From Clostridiales bacterium UBA7011 (lineage in GTDB: Bacteria > Bacillota > Clostridia > Oscillospirales > Butyricicoccaceae), in contig DJXF01000106.1 in the NCBI GenBank assembly GCA_002449635.1, positions 1 to 19,546 on the forward strand: a DNA stretch of 19,546 nucleotides. Direction: 5' to 3'. The position numbers and the translations under genes were made by a program. Below the pieces are notes generated by a model. That model was not told the DNA's origin. It saw nothing but the letters and a program-made list of their open reading frames with translations, and ran no database searches. This document shows, in pieces, positions 7,469 to 14,177 of the stretch (position 1 is its first letter; each line of letters opens with the position of its first letter).

Positions 7469-8428
7469 ATGATTTCCCACGGCAAAAACATAAAAATACT
7501 GGCAGGCAATTCGCACCCGGCACTGGCAATGCAGATTGCATCGGCGCTCGGCCTGCCGCTCGGCAAATGCACCGTCGGCCACTTCTCCGACGGAGAGGTC
7601 TCGGTTTCGATCAGCGAGACGGTGCGCGGCTCGGATGTATTCCTTTTACAGTCCACCTGCGGTCCGGTCAATGACAACCTGATGGAGCTGCTCATCATGA
7701 TTGACGCATGCAAGCGCGCTTCCGCGGGCCGGATTACAGCGGTCATTCCGTATTTCGGCTATGCGCGGCAGGACAGAAAGTCCAAGGCGCGCGATCCGAT
7801 TTCCGCGAAGCTGGTCGCGGACATCCTGACAACGGCAGGCGCAGACCGCGTGCTGACGATGGATCTGCATGCACATCAGCTGCAGGGCTTCTTCAACATT
7901 CCGGTGGACAACCTCATGGGCGCGTCCGTCCTGATTCCGCACATCGCGGGCAAGTTCGGCCGCAGCCGCGACGACGTGATGATTGTTTCGCCCGATCTCG
8001 GCTCGGTCACCCGTTCGCGCAAGTTCTGCGAAAAGCTCGACTATCGTCTGGCCATCATCGACAAGCGCCGTCCGCGCGCCAATGTCTCCGAGGTCATGAA
8101 CATCATCGGCGATGTCGAGGGCAGAACCTGCATCCTGTGCGACGACCTGATTGACACGGCGGGCACGCTGTGCCATGCGGCAGAGGCGCTGATTGAGGTC
8201 GGCGGCGCGCGCGATGTCTATGCGTGCGCGACCCACGGCGTGCTGTCCGGTCCGGCGATTGAGCGTCTGGAAAAAAGCCCGATCAAGGGACTCTATCTGC
8301 TCGACACCATTCCGCTGCCGCCGGAGAAGCGCAGCGATAAGATTGAGGTCCTGCAGGTCGCTCCGGTCTTCACAGAGGCGATTGCGCGCATTTATGAGGA
8401 GTCCTCGGTTTCTCCGCTGTTCGATTAA
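7469..8428 (+). CDS. prs: Ribose-phosphate pyrophosphokinase (PRPP synthetase)
   Basis: A 319-residue class I PRPP synthetase, the usual length. It makes phosphoribosyl pyrophosphate from ribose-5-phosphate and ATP for purine, pyrimidine, histidine, tryptophan and NAD synthesis in the cytoplasm. Family motifs run in order: FSDGEVSVSISETVRGSDVF, the flexible-loop YFGYARQDRKSKARDPISAK, MDLHAHQLQGFFNIPVDNL, SPDLGSVTRSR, the lysine-containing IIDKRRPR and the PRPP-binding CDDLIDTAGT, slightly changed from the usual VDDMIDTAGT. The ATG at 7469 follows AGGAGG by 10 bases and gives MISHGKNIKIL; an in-frame ATG at 7427 would add 14 residues not typical of the family. It lies 85 bases after glmU with no terminator between, so the two are probably co-transcribed and end at 8446-8476. 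Confidence 0.95.
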   Translation: MISHGKNIKILAGNSHPALAMQIASALGLPLGKCTVGHFSDGEVSVSISETVRGSDVFLLQSTCGPVNDNLMELLIMIDACKRASAGRITAVIPYFGYARQDRKSKARDPISAKLVADILTTAGADRVLTMDLHAHQLQGFFNIPVDNLMGASVLIPHIAGKFGRSRDDVMIVSPDLGSVTRSRKFCEKLDYRLAIIDKRRPRANVSEVMNIIGDVEGRTCILCDDLIDTAGTLCHAAEALIEVGGARDVYACATHGVLSGPAIERLEKSPIKGLYLLDTIPLPPEKRSDKIEVLQVAPVFTEAIARIYEESSVSPLFD

Positions 8429-8445
8429 AAACAGAACATCAGCAG

Positions 8446-8476
8446 GCGGCACAGATTTGGCTCTGTGCCGCTTTTT
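8446..8476 (+). terminator. Rho-independent terminator after prs
   Basis: GCGGCACAGA (8446-8455) pairs perfectly with TCTGTGCCGC (8462-8471), loop TTTGGC, then five T (8472-8476). It ends only 18 bases before the ymdB ATG, so ymdB would need readthrough or a promoter inside prs. Confidence 0.92.
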
Positions 8477-8494
8477 CACCCGAAGGGAGGGCAT

Positions 8495-9283
8495 ATGAAA
8501 ATTCTGGCAATCGGTGACGTGGTATCCGGTCCGGGCCTGCAGACGGTTACCGGTCTGCTGCGCCGCGTCAAAAAGCAGACGGGCGCGGATTTTACCATTG
8601 TAAACGGAGAGAACGCGAGCGGCGTCGGCATCACGCCGCGGCAGGCAGACAGTATTTTCGCGGCGGGTGCGGATGTGATTACACTGGGCAACCACACCTT
8701 TCGCCGGCAGAATATCGTGCCCTATCTGGAGGAAAACCGCTATATCATCCGTCCGGCGAATCTCGCGCCGCAGTCGCCCGGCGAGGGCTTTGGAATTTAT
8801 GACACGAGCGCGGGCTGGCGGGTGCTGGTATTCGACCTGATCGGCCGGTGCGATATGCAGTACGGGCCGGACAACCCGTTTCTGCGCGCGGACCGCATTC
8901 TGCGCGAGCAGGAGGGGCGGTATGACATCGCGGTGTGCGAAATTCACGCGTCGGCCACGTCGGAAAAGCTGGCGATGGGCTTTTATCTCGACGGGCGGGC
9001 TGCCGCGGTGTACGGCACGCACACGCATGTGCCGACGGCGGACGCGCGCGTCAATCCGAAGGGCACGGGCTATGTGACCGATATCGGCATGACCGGTCCG
9101 AAGTGGTCGGTGCTCGGCGTGCGCGCGGAGCAGTCTGTCGCCATGTTCCGCGGCGATCTGACCGGACGGTTTGAACCGGCGGAGGGCGTCTGCGTGATGC
9201 AGGGTGCGCTGTTTGACATCGACGAGAGCACCGGCCTGTGCCGCGGTGTGCAGCGCGTGGAGGAGACATTCCTGCCGGAATAA
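8495..9283 (+). CDS. ymdB: YmdB-type metallophosphoesterase (2',3'-cyclic nucleotide phosphodiesterase family, TIGR00282)
   Basis: A 262-residue YmdB-family protein, matching the usual length of about 260. B. subtilis YmdB is a phosphodiesterase acting on 2',3'-cyclic and cyclic nucleotides and influences biofilm and motility decisions. Metal-site residues are in the expected places: D8 (IGDVVSGPG), E39-N40 (NGENASG), N66-H67 (GNHTFR, usually GNHTWD), H151 (EIHASATSEK) and H176/H178 (GTHTHVPTAD). No signal peptide. The ATG at 8495 follows GGGAGG by four bases. In B. subtilis ymdB follows rny; here it follows prs, separated by a strong terminator just before its ribosome site. A terminator follows at 9296-9361. 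Confidence 0.92.
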   Translation: MKILAIGDVVSGPGLQTVTGLLRRVKKQTGADFTIVNGENASGVGITPRQADSIFAAGADVITLGNHTFRRQNIVPYLEENRYIIRPANLAPQSPGEGFGIYDTSAGWRVLVFDLIGRCDMQYGPDNPFLRADRILREQEGRYDIAVCEIHASATSEKLAMGFYLDGRAAAVYGTHTHVPTADARVNPKGTGYVTDIGMTGPKWSVLGVRAEQSVAMFRGDLTGRFEPAEGVCVMQGALFDIDESTGLCRGVQRVEETFLPE

Positions 9284-9295
9284 CAGAAAACAGAA

Positions 9296-9361
9296 ACAGC
9301 CGCAAACGGATGCGCCCCGAATCGTCACGGGAGGGTATCCTGTCTGCGGCTGTATTTTTTT
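9296..9361. terminator. Probable bidirectional terminator between ymdB and the zinc-ribbon gene
   Basis: ACAGCCGCA (9296-9304) pairs with TGCGGCTGT (9345-9353), followed by seven T (9355-9361) on the plus strand. The 40-base loop can fold further (GGAT/ATCC). On the minus strand the same stem is followed by TTTCTGTTTTC, so it can serve the convergent gene ending at 9367 as well. Confidence 0.75.
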
Positions 9362-9366
9362 GCGGG

Positions 9367-10173
9367 TTAAGCGGGCTGTGCCGCGGGCTCCTGCGGCGAA
9401 TTGGTGCGGGAAAAGGTCACATCGACGTCCTCTTCCCAGTTATATGCCTCGATGACGGTCAGATCGTCCGGCTCGGTGCCGTTCGGGATATAGAACCAGA
9501 TGGTCAGGTCGTCCATGACGCCCTCATCGTCCGAGCACGACAGGTCAAAGCGCGTGAACCGGTCGAGCGGCCAGCGCGCCGCATCCTCCTCGTCGTAATA
9601 GTCGTCCATGTTGTCCTCGTCGACAGCCACACGCTCCATGAGGGGCGCATCGTCTTCGGCGGTGTCCGTGCCGTCGGTCCATTCGACCGAGCCGTCTTCC
9701 CGGACCGTGACGGTCAGGCTGCCGTCGCTGCTGCGCCATGTGCTGCCCGCGGGCAGAACATCGGTCACATCGCAGGTTTCGAATGTGTCATCGTCCAGAA
9801 TGTGCTCGAGATACCCTCCCGCCGAGCCGAAATCGGGCAGGGCGGAGTAGCTGACCAGGCCGCCGACGATGGAGAGAGCGACCAGAACGGTGAGAACAAT
9901 CACGACAATCAGACAGCCGGCGGCACAGCCGCTGCCCGATGAACTGCCGGACGCGCCGCCCTTCTGTGCGGCGGCCTGCTGCCATGCGGCGTTTCCGGAA
10001 GAAGCGTGCTGCGCTTTTTTGGGCCGCGCGGATGCGGGCCTTGCCGGCTGATAGGGTACGTTTGGCCGGTATGCTTTCTTCTTTTTCGGGGTGAACGGAC
10101 CGGCGGATTTTCCGCAGACGGGGCATTCGCGCTCGCCGTCCATATAATAAATACCGCAGTGCGGGCATTTCAT
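9367..10173 (-). CDS. Zinc-ribbon, single-pass membrane protein with acidic external domain
   Basis: A 268-residue protein of unknown function. The N-terminus is a short zinc ribbon with C3, C6, C17 and C20 (CPHC...CPVC). It is followed by a basic linker (KKKK at about 30-33), a low-complexity Ala/Gln/Gly/Ser stretch, one hydrophobic segment at about 86-109 (CLIVVIVLTVLVALSIVGGL), and an acidic domain of about 155 residues rich in Asp and Glu and probably beta-structured. The charge pattern suggests the ribbon is cytoplasmic and the acidic part outside. The ATG at 10173 has GGAGG seven bases upstream; a TTG immediately before it is not needed. It is alone, convergent with ymdB. Similar architectures are common in Clostridia, but I do not recognise a named family. 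Confidence 0.8.
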   Translation of the reverse strand: MKCPHCGIYYMDGERECPVCGKSAGPFTPKKKKAYRPNVPYQPARPASARPKKAQHASSGNAAWQQAAAQKGGASGSSSGSGCAAGCLIVVIVLTVLVALSIVGGLVSYSALPDFGSAGGYLEHILDDDTFETCDVTDVLPAGSTWRSSDGSLTVTVREDGSVEWTDGTDTAEDDAPLMERVAVDEDNMDDYYDEEDAARWPLDRFTRFDLSCSDDEGVMDDLTIWFYIPNGTEPDDLTVIEAYNWEEDVDVTFSRTNSPQEPAAQPA

Positions 10174-10204
10174 CAAACATCCCTCCTGTTTTGGTTGTAC
10201 CCTT

Positions 10205-10234
10205 ATCTTAGCACAGGAGGAGGGGAATTGTACA
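10205..10234 (-). promoter_or_regulatory. Weak promoter candidate for the zinc-ribbon membrane protein
   Basis: On the minus strand a -10-like TAAGAT (10205-10210) lies 18 bases from TGTACA (10229-10234), which matches TTGACA at 4 of 6. The gene must have its own promoter, because a terminator (10271-10302) separates it from the ABC operon upstream. Confidence 0.35.
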
Positions 10235-10270
10235 GAGCTTCTTCGGAATACCGCAGGCGGCCGGACGGGC

Positions 10271-10302
10271 GCGAAAGAGCCCCCGCGTGACTGCGGAGGC
10301 TC
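10271..10302 (-). terminator. Terminator of the GntR-ABC operon
   Basis: On the minus strand GAGCCTCCGC pairs with GCGGGGGCTC (10 pairs, one G-U, arms 10293-10302 and 10277-10286) around a 6-base loop, followed by only TTT. It begins six bases after the permease stop codon. The short U-run makes it moderate. Confidence 0.6.
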
Positions 10303-10308
10303 GGCGAT

Positions 10309-11121
10309 TTACTGTAAATTGAGATGTCTGCTCAGGATGTACTGTGAGATCGCGTAATTGACCGCACAGGAGATCAGCAGGTACACCAGCACGGCAAGAC
10401 CGCCGAGGTGCAGCTGCACCGCGGTGCTCTGGGCTGAGAACAGCGCATCCAGCCAGTTTTCCGGAGCAAACGGGGCGATGACAGCGACAGAGACGGAGAA
10501 AATCGTCTGCCGCGCAAGGCTGAAGCCGAGATAGGCGAGAAATGCCGCACCGAGCCGGTACTTGTTCGCCAGAGAGCCGATGGACAGGCAGGCGTAAATG
10601 TGCAGGCAGGAAGCGATGATGCTCAGAATGCCGAGCACAAGCCATTCCAGCGGGATGGCGATGACATTTGCGCCGTATTCGCGCAGCAGCGGGGACATCA
10701 GCTGACCGAGCTGGGACCACAGCTCTGCGAACGACGTTTCGGCGCTCAGGAGCGGAATCCCGATGCACAGCAGGGAGATGATGGACACAATCGCGGTCAC
10801 AACCGTCCAGACGGTGGAGACGATGCACTTGGACCAGATCAGCTCCGAGGTGCGTGCGGGGAGCGTGAACATCAGGTAGCCTTCGTCCCCGAGCAGATTT
10901 TTGTAAAAGCGGGAGATCATATAGGCAAAGGTGAGCACGCCCACGCCGAACAGTGCGAGAATATAGCAGGTCACCAGCAGTCCGGCCGGCAGGGTAAAGC
11001 GCTCGCTGCTGAAGAACAGGGAAACCGCGTTTGCGATGGACAGCAGCAGAATAACGCCGTAGGCCGGCAGGAAAATGCGCCGTGTCGCTTTGAATTCATA
11101 GCCAATCAGTCTGCTCAGCAT
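10309..11121 (-). CDS. ABC transporter permease (ABC-2-like, YtrA-regulated type)
   Basis: A 270-residue integral membrane protein with about six hydrophobic segments, at roughly 15-38, 46-70, 100-126, 153-180, 186-213 and 240-262. The opening MLSRLIGYEFKATRRIFLP is typical of ABC-2-like permeases of Clostridia, where an amphipathic N-terminal helix precedes the first membrane span. It overlaps the 3' end of the ATPase gene by seven bases and has GGGAGG seven bases before its ATG, so it is the membrane partner of that ATPase. Transport substrate is unknown; gntR-ATPase-permease sets of this type respond to cell-envelope stress in Firmicutes, so export of a peptide or lipid-targeting compound is possible. 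Confidence 0.85.
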   Translation of the reverse strand: MLSRLIGYEFKATRRIFLPAYGVILLLSIANAVSLFFSSERFTLPAGLLVTCYILALFGVGVLTFAYMISRFYKNLLGDEGYLMFTLPARTSELIWSKCIVSTVWTVVTAIVSIISLLCIGIPLLSAETSFAELWSQLGQLMSPLLREYGANVIAIPLEWLVLGILSIIASCLHIYACLSIGSLANKYRLGAAFLAYLGFSLARQTIFSVSVAVIAPFAPENWLDALFSAQSTAVQLHLGGLAVLVYLLISCAVNYAISQYILSRHLNLQ

Positions 11122-11813
11122 GCGAACACCTCCCGGAACAGTGCGTCGACGGATTTGCCGTATTCCGAGCGGATGTCATCGACGGTCTTGTGCAGGGTGA
11201 TCTGCCCCTGGTTGAGGAAGATGACATCGTCGAGCACGCGCTCGATATCGGAAATCAGATGGGTGGAAATGAGAACCGTGCTGTTCTCACTGTAATTGGT
11301 CAGAATCGTGTTCAGAATATAGTCGCGCGCGGCGGGATCGACGCCGCCGATCGGCTCGTCGAGCAGGTACAGCTCCGCCTCGCGGCTCATGACCACGACG
11401 AGCTGAATTTTTTCCTTTGTGCCCTTGGACATCGTCTTGAGCGTGTCCTTCGGCTGAATGCCGAGATGCGTGAGCATCTGCGCCGCCTTGTCGAGGTTGA
11501 AATCCTCATAAAAGCTGTCGAAAAATTTCAGCAGGTCGTTTGCCGTCATCCAGTCGCTCAGATAGGTGCGTTCGGGCAGATAGGAAACCATTGCGTGGGT
11601 TTCCGTGCCGGGCAGAAGACCGGAAATGCGGATTTCACCGGCGGACGGCGTCAGCAGGCCGTTTGCCAGCTTGATGAGTGTGGATTTGCCGCTGCCGTTC
11701 GGTCCGAGCAGACCGACGATGCGGCCGCGCTCCAGCGAAAACGAAACGCCGTCCAATGCGGTTTTGCTGCCGTACCGCTTGGTCAGACTGCTGCACTGTA
11801 AAATAGGCTCCAT
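11115..11813 (-). CDS. ABC transporter ATP-binding protein
   Basis: A 232-residue ABC ATPase. It has Walker A GPNGSGKST (37-45), Walker B LYLLDEP with D152 and E153, the D-loop GGVDPAAR and the switch histidine H185 (STHLISD). Two consensus elements are altered: the signature LSGGQ reads MSKGTKEK (128-135), as in many BcrA/YtrB-type exporters, and the Q-loop glutamine region reads YLPERTYL. The ATG at 11813 starts one base after the gntR stop, and its GGAGGAG ribosome site lies inside the gntR 3' end. Together with the permease it forms an exporter probably repressed by the GntR protein. Confidence 0.92.
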   Translation of the reverse strand: MEPILQCSSLTKRYGSKTALDGVSFSLERGRIVGLLGPNGSGKSTLIKLANGLLTPSAGEIRISGLLPGTETHAMVSYLPERTYLSDWMTANDLLKFFDSFYEDFNLDKAAQMLTHLGIQPKDTLKTMSKGTKEKIQLVVVMSREAELYLLDEPIGGVDPAARDYILNTILTNYSENSTVLISTHLISDIERVLDDVIFLNQGQITLHKTVDDIRSEYGKSVDALFREVFAC

Positions 11814-11814
11814 A

Positions 11815-12183
11815 TCATTTCTCCTCCCTGATCGCCCGGCGGGTCAGCTCCAGTGCCTGCTCCGCAGTATAGCCCATGTCCTGCATGGCGGACAGGAAAA
11901 CCCGGATTTGCTCCATCGCCAGTTCTGTTCTCTTTTCTGTGATCTGCGCGGCCTGGTCGGTGACAAAGCGGCCGGCGGTGCGCTGTGAATACAGCAGACC
12001 GGAACGCTCCAGCTCCGCAAGGGCGCGCTGCATGGTGTTCGGATTGACGCCCGCCTCTGCGGCGAGATCGCGCACCGAGGGCAGCCGGCTGCCCGCCGGC
12101 AGCTCGCCCGAGGTGATCGCCAGCGTGATGGTCTCCATCAGCTGCACATAGATCGGCCGGTCATCAGAAAGATTCCATTGCAT
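11815..12183 (-). CDS. GntR-family transcriptional regulator, YtrA type
   Basis: A 122-residue short GntR regulator of the YtrA subfamily. It starts MQWNLSDDRPIYVQLMETI, contains the winged helix-turn-helix (GELPAGSRLPSVRDLAAEAG, NPNTMQRALAELERSGLL, GRFVTD), and ends in a short dimerising helical tail (about 80-122) rather than a ligand-binding domain. Proteins of this kind repress their own ABC transporter operon. The ATG at 12183 follows GAGG by six bases; another ATG six bases upstream is too close to that site. It is the first gene of a three-gene operon, and a dyad overlapping its -10 box (12207-12228) is a plausible autoregulatory operator. Confidence 0.9.
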   Translation of the reverse strand: MQWNLSDDRPIYVQLMETITLAITSGELPAGSRLPSVRDLAAEAGVNPNTMQRALAELERSGLLYSQRTAGRFVTDQAAQITEKRTELAMEQIRVFLSAMQDMGYTAEQALELTRRAIREEK

Positions 12184-12206
12184 GTGCATCCTCACTTTCT
12201 GTGTGA

Positions 12207-12228
12207 TTGTACTAATTGATTGATACAA
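12207..12228. promoter_or_regulatory. Candidate YtrA-type operator
   Basis: A 22-bp imperfect palindrome with outer arms TTGTA (12207-12211) and TACAA (12224-12228). The two 11-base halves agree at 8 of 11 positions. It lies between the -10 box and the ribosome site of the GntR gene and touches the -10 box, a good position for autorepression. Confidence 0.45.
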
Positions 12229-12256
12229 TAATACAACAGCCGCGCGGAAATTGCAA
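12228..12256 (-). promoter_or_regulatory. Promoter of the GntR-ABC operon
   Basis: On the minus strand TTGCAA (12251-12256) and TATTAT (12228-12233) are 17 bases apart. A-tracts upstream (12261-12280) could act as an UP element. Confidence 0.7.
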
Positions 12257-12278
12257 GAGGTTTTTTTGAAAAAATTTT

Positions 12279-12290
12279 TTTCCGCGGAAA
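12279..12290. repeat. 12-bp perfect palindrome beside A/T tracts
   Basis: TTTCCGCGGAAA is a perfect palindrome. Directly left of it AAAAAATTTTTT (12269-12280 region) is also self-complementary. The pair sits between the antiporter terminator and the GntR promoter. Function unknown. Confidence 0.4.
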
Positions 12291-12297
12291 CGGGCGT

Positions 12298-12336
12298 AAA
12301 AAAATCCCGCAGAAGGCGGCATGCCTCATGCGGGAT
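12298..12336 (-). terminator. Rho-independent terminator of the antiporter gene
   Basis: On the minus strand ATCCCGCA (12329-12336) pairs with TGCGGGAT (12304-12311), with a 17-base loop that contains GGCATGCC, followed by a run of six or seven T. It lies 23 bases after the antiporter stop codon. Confidence 0.85.
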
Positions 12337-12358
12337 GTTCGTATGATGATTGATGTGC

Positions 12359-13561
12359 TTATGCGTTTGCGGACGGTGTCTGCCGGGGCGCTTTGTCCGC
12401 CATGACCGCTTTGAGCAGAATCGGGGTAATCAGCGTCGTGACAATGACGACGAGGATGACCGGCGCGAACAGCGTGTCGGGCACGAGACCGGCGGAGGCG
12501 CCCTTTTGCGCCACAATCAGCGCGACCTCGCCGCGCGATACCATACCGACGCCGACGCTGAGCGCCTCATGGTTGGTAAATCCGCAGATCTTTGCGCCCA
12601 GACCGCAGCCGATGATTTTGGACACGATTGCGATGAGCAGCAGCAGCACGGCAAACAGCAGCAGCGCAGGGGTCAGACCGGCGAGATTGGTCTTGATGCC
12701 GACGCTTGCGAAGAACACCGGTGCAAACAGCATATACGAGCAGATATCAATTCTGCGGGAGACATATTCGCGCACATTGGACAGGTTGCACAGCAGCAGG
12801 CCGGCGAAATACGCGCCGGTGATGTCGGCAACGCCGAAGAACTGCTCCGCGCAGAACGAGAGGACAAAGCAGAATGCCAGCGCATAGATGGCGACGCGGC
12901 GGTGCATGTTCTCGCCGTAGCGTTTGCTCAGATACTGGAAGTATTTGTAGACGAGAAAGCCGACAACGGCGATAAAGACGAAGAACAGCAGGATTTTGAC
13001 CAGTACGGACACAATCTGAACATCCGGATTGGTGAAGCTGGAGACGACGGTCAGGACGATGATGCCGAGAATATCGTCGATGACGGCGGCACCGAGAATG
13101 GCGGTGCCGACGCGGCCCTTGAGCTTGCCGAGCTCGCGCAGCGTCTCAACCGTGATGCTGACGGAGGTCGCGGTCAGAATGACGCCGACGAAAATCGCCT
13201 TCAGCAGGTGCTGCGCGTCGCCCTCGCCGCTGAAGAACACCAGATACAGCGCCGTGCCGCCGAGCAGCGGAACGATGACGCCCGCCATCGCGATGATGAG
13301 CGAGGCGAGACCGGTTTTCTTGAGCTCCTGCAGGTCGGTTTCCAGACCCGCGGCAAACATCAGCATGATGACGCCCAGCTCGGAGATGACGGAAATGAAG
13401 CTGTCCTCGACGACGAGATTGAGTACGGACGGTCCGAGAATCAGACCCGCGACAAGCGCGCCGACAACCTGCGGCATTTTGACCTTGCCGGAAACCAGAC
13501 CCAGCACCTTCGTGGAAAGAAGGATAATCGCCAGAATCAGCAGAAACATATAGGATGTCAT
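12359..13561 (-). CDS. CPA2-family cation/proton antiporter (Kef/NapA/GerN type)
   Basis: A 400-residue membrane protein of the monovalent cation:proton antiporter-2 family, which exchanges Na+ or K+ for protons across the cytoplasmic membrane. About 12 hydrophobic segments cover most of the sequence. Diagnostic features are GALVAGLILGPSVL (34-47), ELGVIMLMFAAGLETDL (61-77), the unwound-helix TATSVSIT (130-137) and the ion-binding aspartate pair D162-D163 in VIDDILG. There is no C-terminal TrkA-N domain, so it resembles GerN/NapA rather than full KefB/KefC. The ATG at 13561 follows AGAAGGTG; a longer upstream frame would run through the promoter. Its neighbours are unrelated, so it looks monocistronic. 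The transported ion cannot be told from sequence. Confidence 0.9.
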   Translation of the reverse strand: MTSYMFLLILAIILLSTKVLGLVSGKVKMPQVVGALVAGLILGPSVLNLVVEDSFISVISELGVIMLMFAAGLETDLQELKKTGLASLIIAMAGVIVPLLGGTALYLVFFSGEGDAQHLLKAIFVGVILTATSVSITVETLRELGKLKGRVGTAILGAAVIDDILGIIVLTVVSSFTNPDVQIVSVLVKILLFFVFIAVVGFLVYKYFQYLSKRYGENMHRRVAIYALAFCFVLSFCAEQFFGVADITGAYFAGLLLCNLSNVREYVSRRIDICSYMLFAPVFFASVGIKTNLAGLTPALLLFAVLLLLIAIVSKIIGCGLGAKICGFTNHEALSVGVGMVSRGEVALIVAQKGASAGLVPDTLFAPVILVVIVTTLITPILLKAVMADKAPRQTPSANA

Positions 13562-13634
13562 GATAGAGCACCTTCTTGCGTAAATTTGTGCGGCGGGCCG
13601 CGGAAGCCGGTTCCCCTCCTGCACTGCGCTTGCT

Positions 13635-13663
13635 ATTATACGTTTTTTGCCCGGCAAAAGCAA
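13635..13663 (-). promoter_or_regulatory. Promoter of the antiporter gene
   Basis: On the minus strand TTGCTT (13658-13663) and a perfect TATAAT (13635-13640) are 17 bases apart, giving a leader of about 65 bases before the ATG at 13561. Confidence 0.75.
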
Positions 13664-13781
13664 GGTGAAAAGCGCATAGAATTTGTTTCAATTTGCCCCT
13701 GTTGCTTGGAAAAAGGGAAAGACTGTCGAAAATTCCGGCTGAGTTTGTGCAGTTGTGACAAAGCGGACGGGGCGCGTCCGG

Positions 13782-13816
13782 ACAAAGAAAGAGACCCGAT
13801 GCCGAAGCACCGGGCC
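13782..13816 (-). terminator. Terminator of the ferredoxin gene with UUCG tetraloop
   Basis: On the minus strand GCCCGGTGC pairs with GCATCGGGT (arms 13807-13815 and 13794-13802) around a TTCG loop closed by C-G, a very stable tetraloop, followed by the T-rich CTCTTTCTTTGT. It lies about 30 bases after the ferredoxin stop codon. A second hairpin, CGGACG/CGTCCG (13764-13780), follows. Confidence 0.8.
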
Positions 13817-13844
13817 TTGTCAAAATGTGCGTTACGTTGCGGAA

Positions 13845-14015
13845 TTACGCCTGAGAAATGGCGCCAACCGGGCAAGTGCCGGCGCAGGAACCGCAATCGA
13901 TGCAAGCGCCTGCATTGATTTCATAAGTAGCATCGCCCTGAGAGATAGCACCTACGGGACATTCGCCGGCGCAGGAACCACAGCTGATGCAAGCATCGCC
14001 GATCTGATAAGCCAT
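13845..14015 (-). CDS. 2[4Fe-4S] ferredoxin, clostridial type
   Basis: A 56-residue ferredoxin, the standard clostridial size. It carries two [4Fe-4S] clusters in two CxxCxxCxxxCP motifs: C9, C12, C15, C19 and C38, C41, C44, C48. The two halves are near copies: CGSCAGECPVGAISQ and CGSCAGTCPVGAISQ. It is a soluble low-potential electron carrier, probably for the pyruvate:ferredoxin oxidoreductase at the left edge, hydrogenase and similar enzymes. The ATG at 14015 has AGGAGG seven bases upstream. Codons are less GC-rich than in neighbouring genes (for example GCT and TCT), as expected for a very highly expressed gene. It is monocistronic, with its own promoter and a stable terminator. Confidence 0.96.
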   Translation of the reverse strand: MAYQIGDACISCGSCAGECPVGAISQGDATYEINAGACIDCGSCAGTCPVGAISQA

Positions 14016-14044
14016 AATAGCACCTCCTAAATAATTTCATTTAT

Positions 14045-14072
14045 ATTGTACCACAAACATAAAAAAAAACAA
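14045..14072 (-). promoter_or_regulatory. Promoter of the ferredoxin gene
   Basis: On the minus strand an extended -10, TGGTACAAT (TACAAT at 14045-14050), is preceded after 16 bases by TTGTTT (14067-14072) within a T-tract. The leader is about 28 bases. Confidence 0.6.
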
Positions 14073-14177
14073 CTACAATTTTCAAACTTCCGAAAAAAAG
14101 AAAGTGCGGCAGGGCGGTCTAAATGTGGAGCAAATCGGTAAAAATAACAGCAGTGTCAACCGAAAGCGAGGGATTGT

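Noticed and set aside
7646..9328. Minus-strand open frame of 560 codons opposite prs and ymdB
   Set aside because: Antisense to two well-identified enzymes and no family motif in its translation.
12350..13918. Plus-strand open frame of 522 codons opposite the antiporter
   Set aside because: Translation is Asp/Gln/Arg-rich antisense of membrane segments, and it reads through the ferredoxin gene's end.
14016..14177. CtsR or HrcA operator before the Clp ATPase gene
   Set aside because: No GGTCAAA repeats and no CIRCE inverted repeat could be found in the gap; a clear promoter for this gene was not found either.
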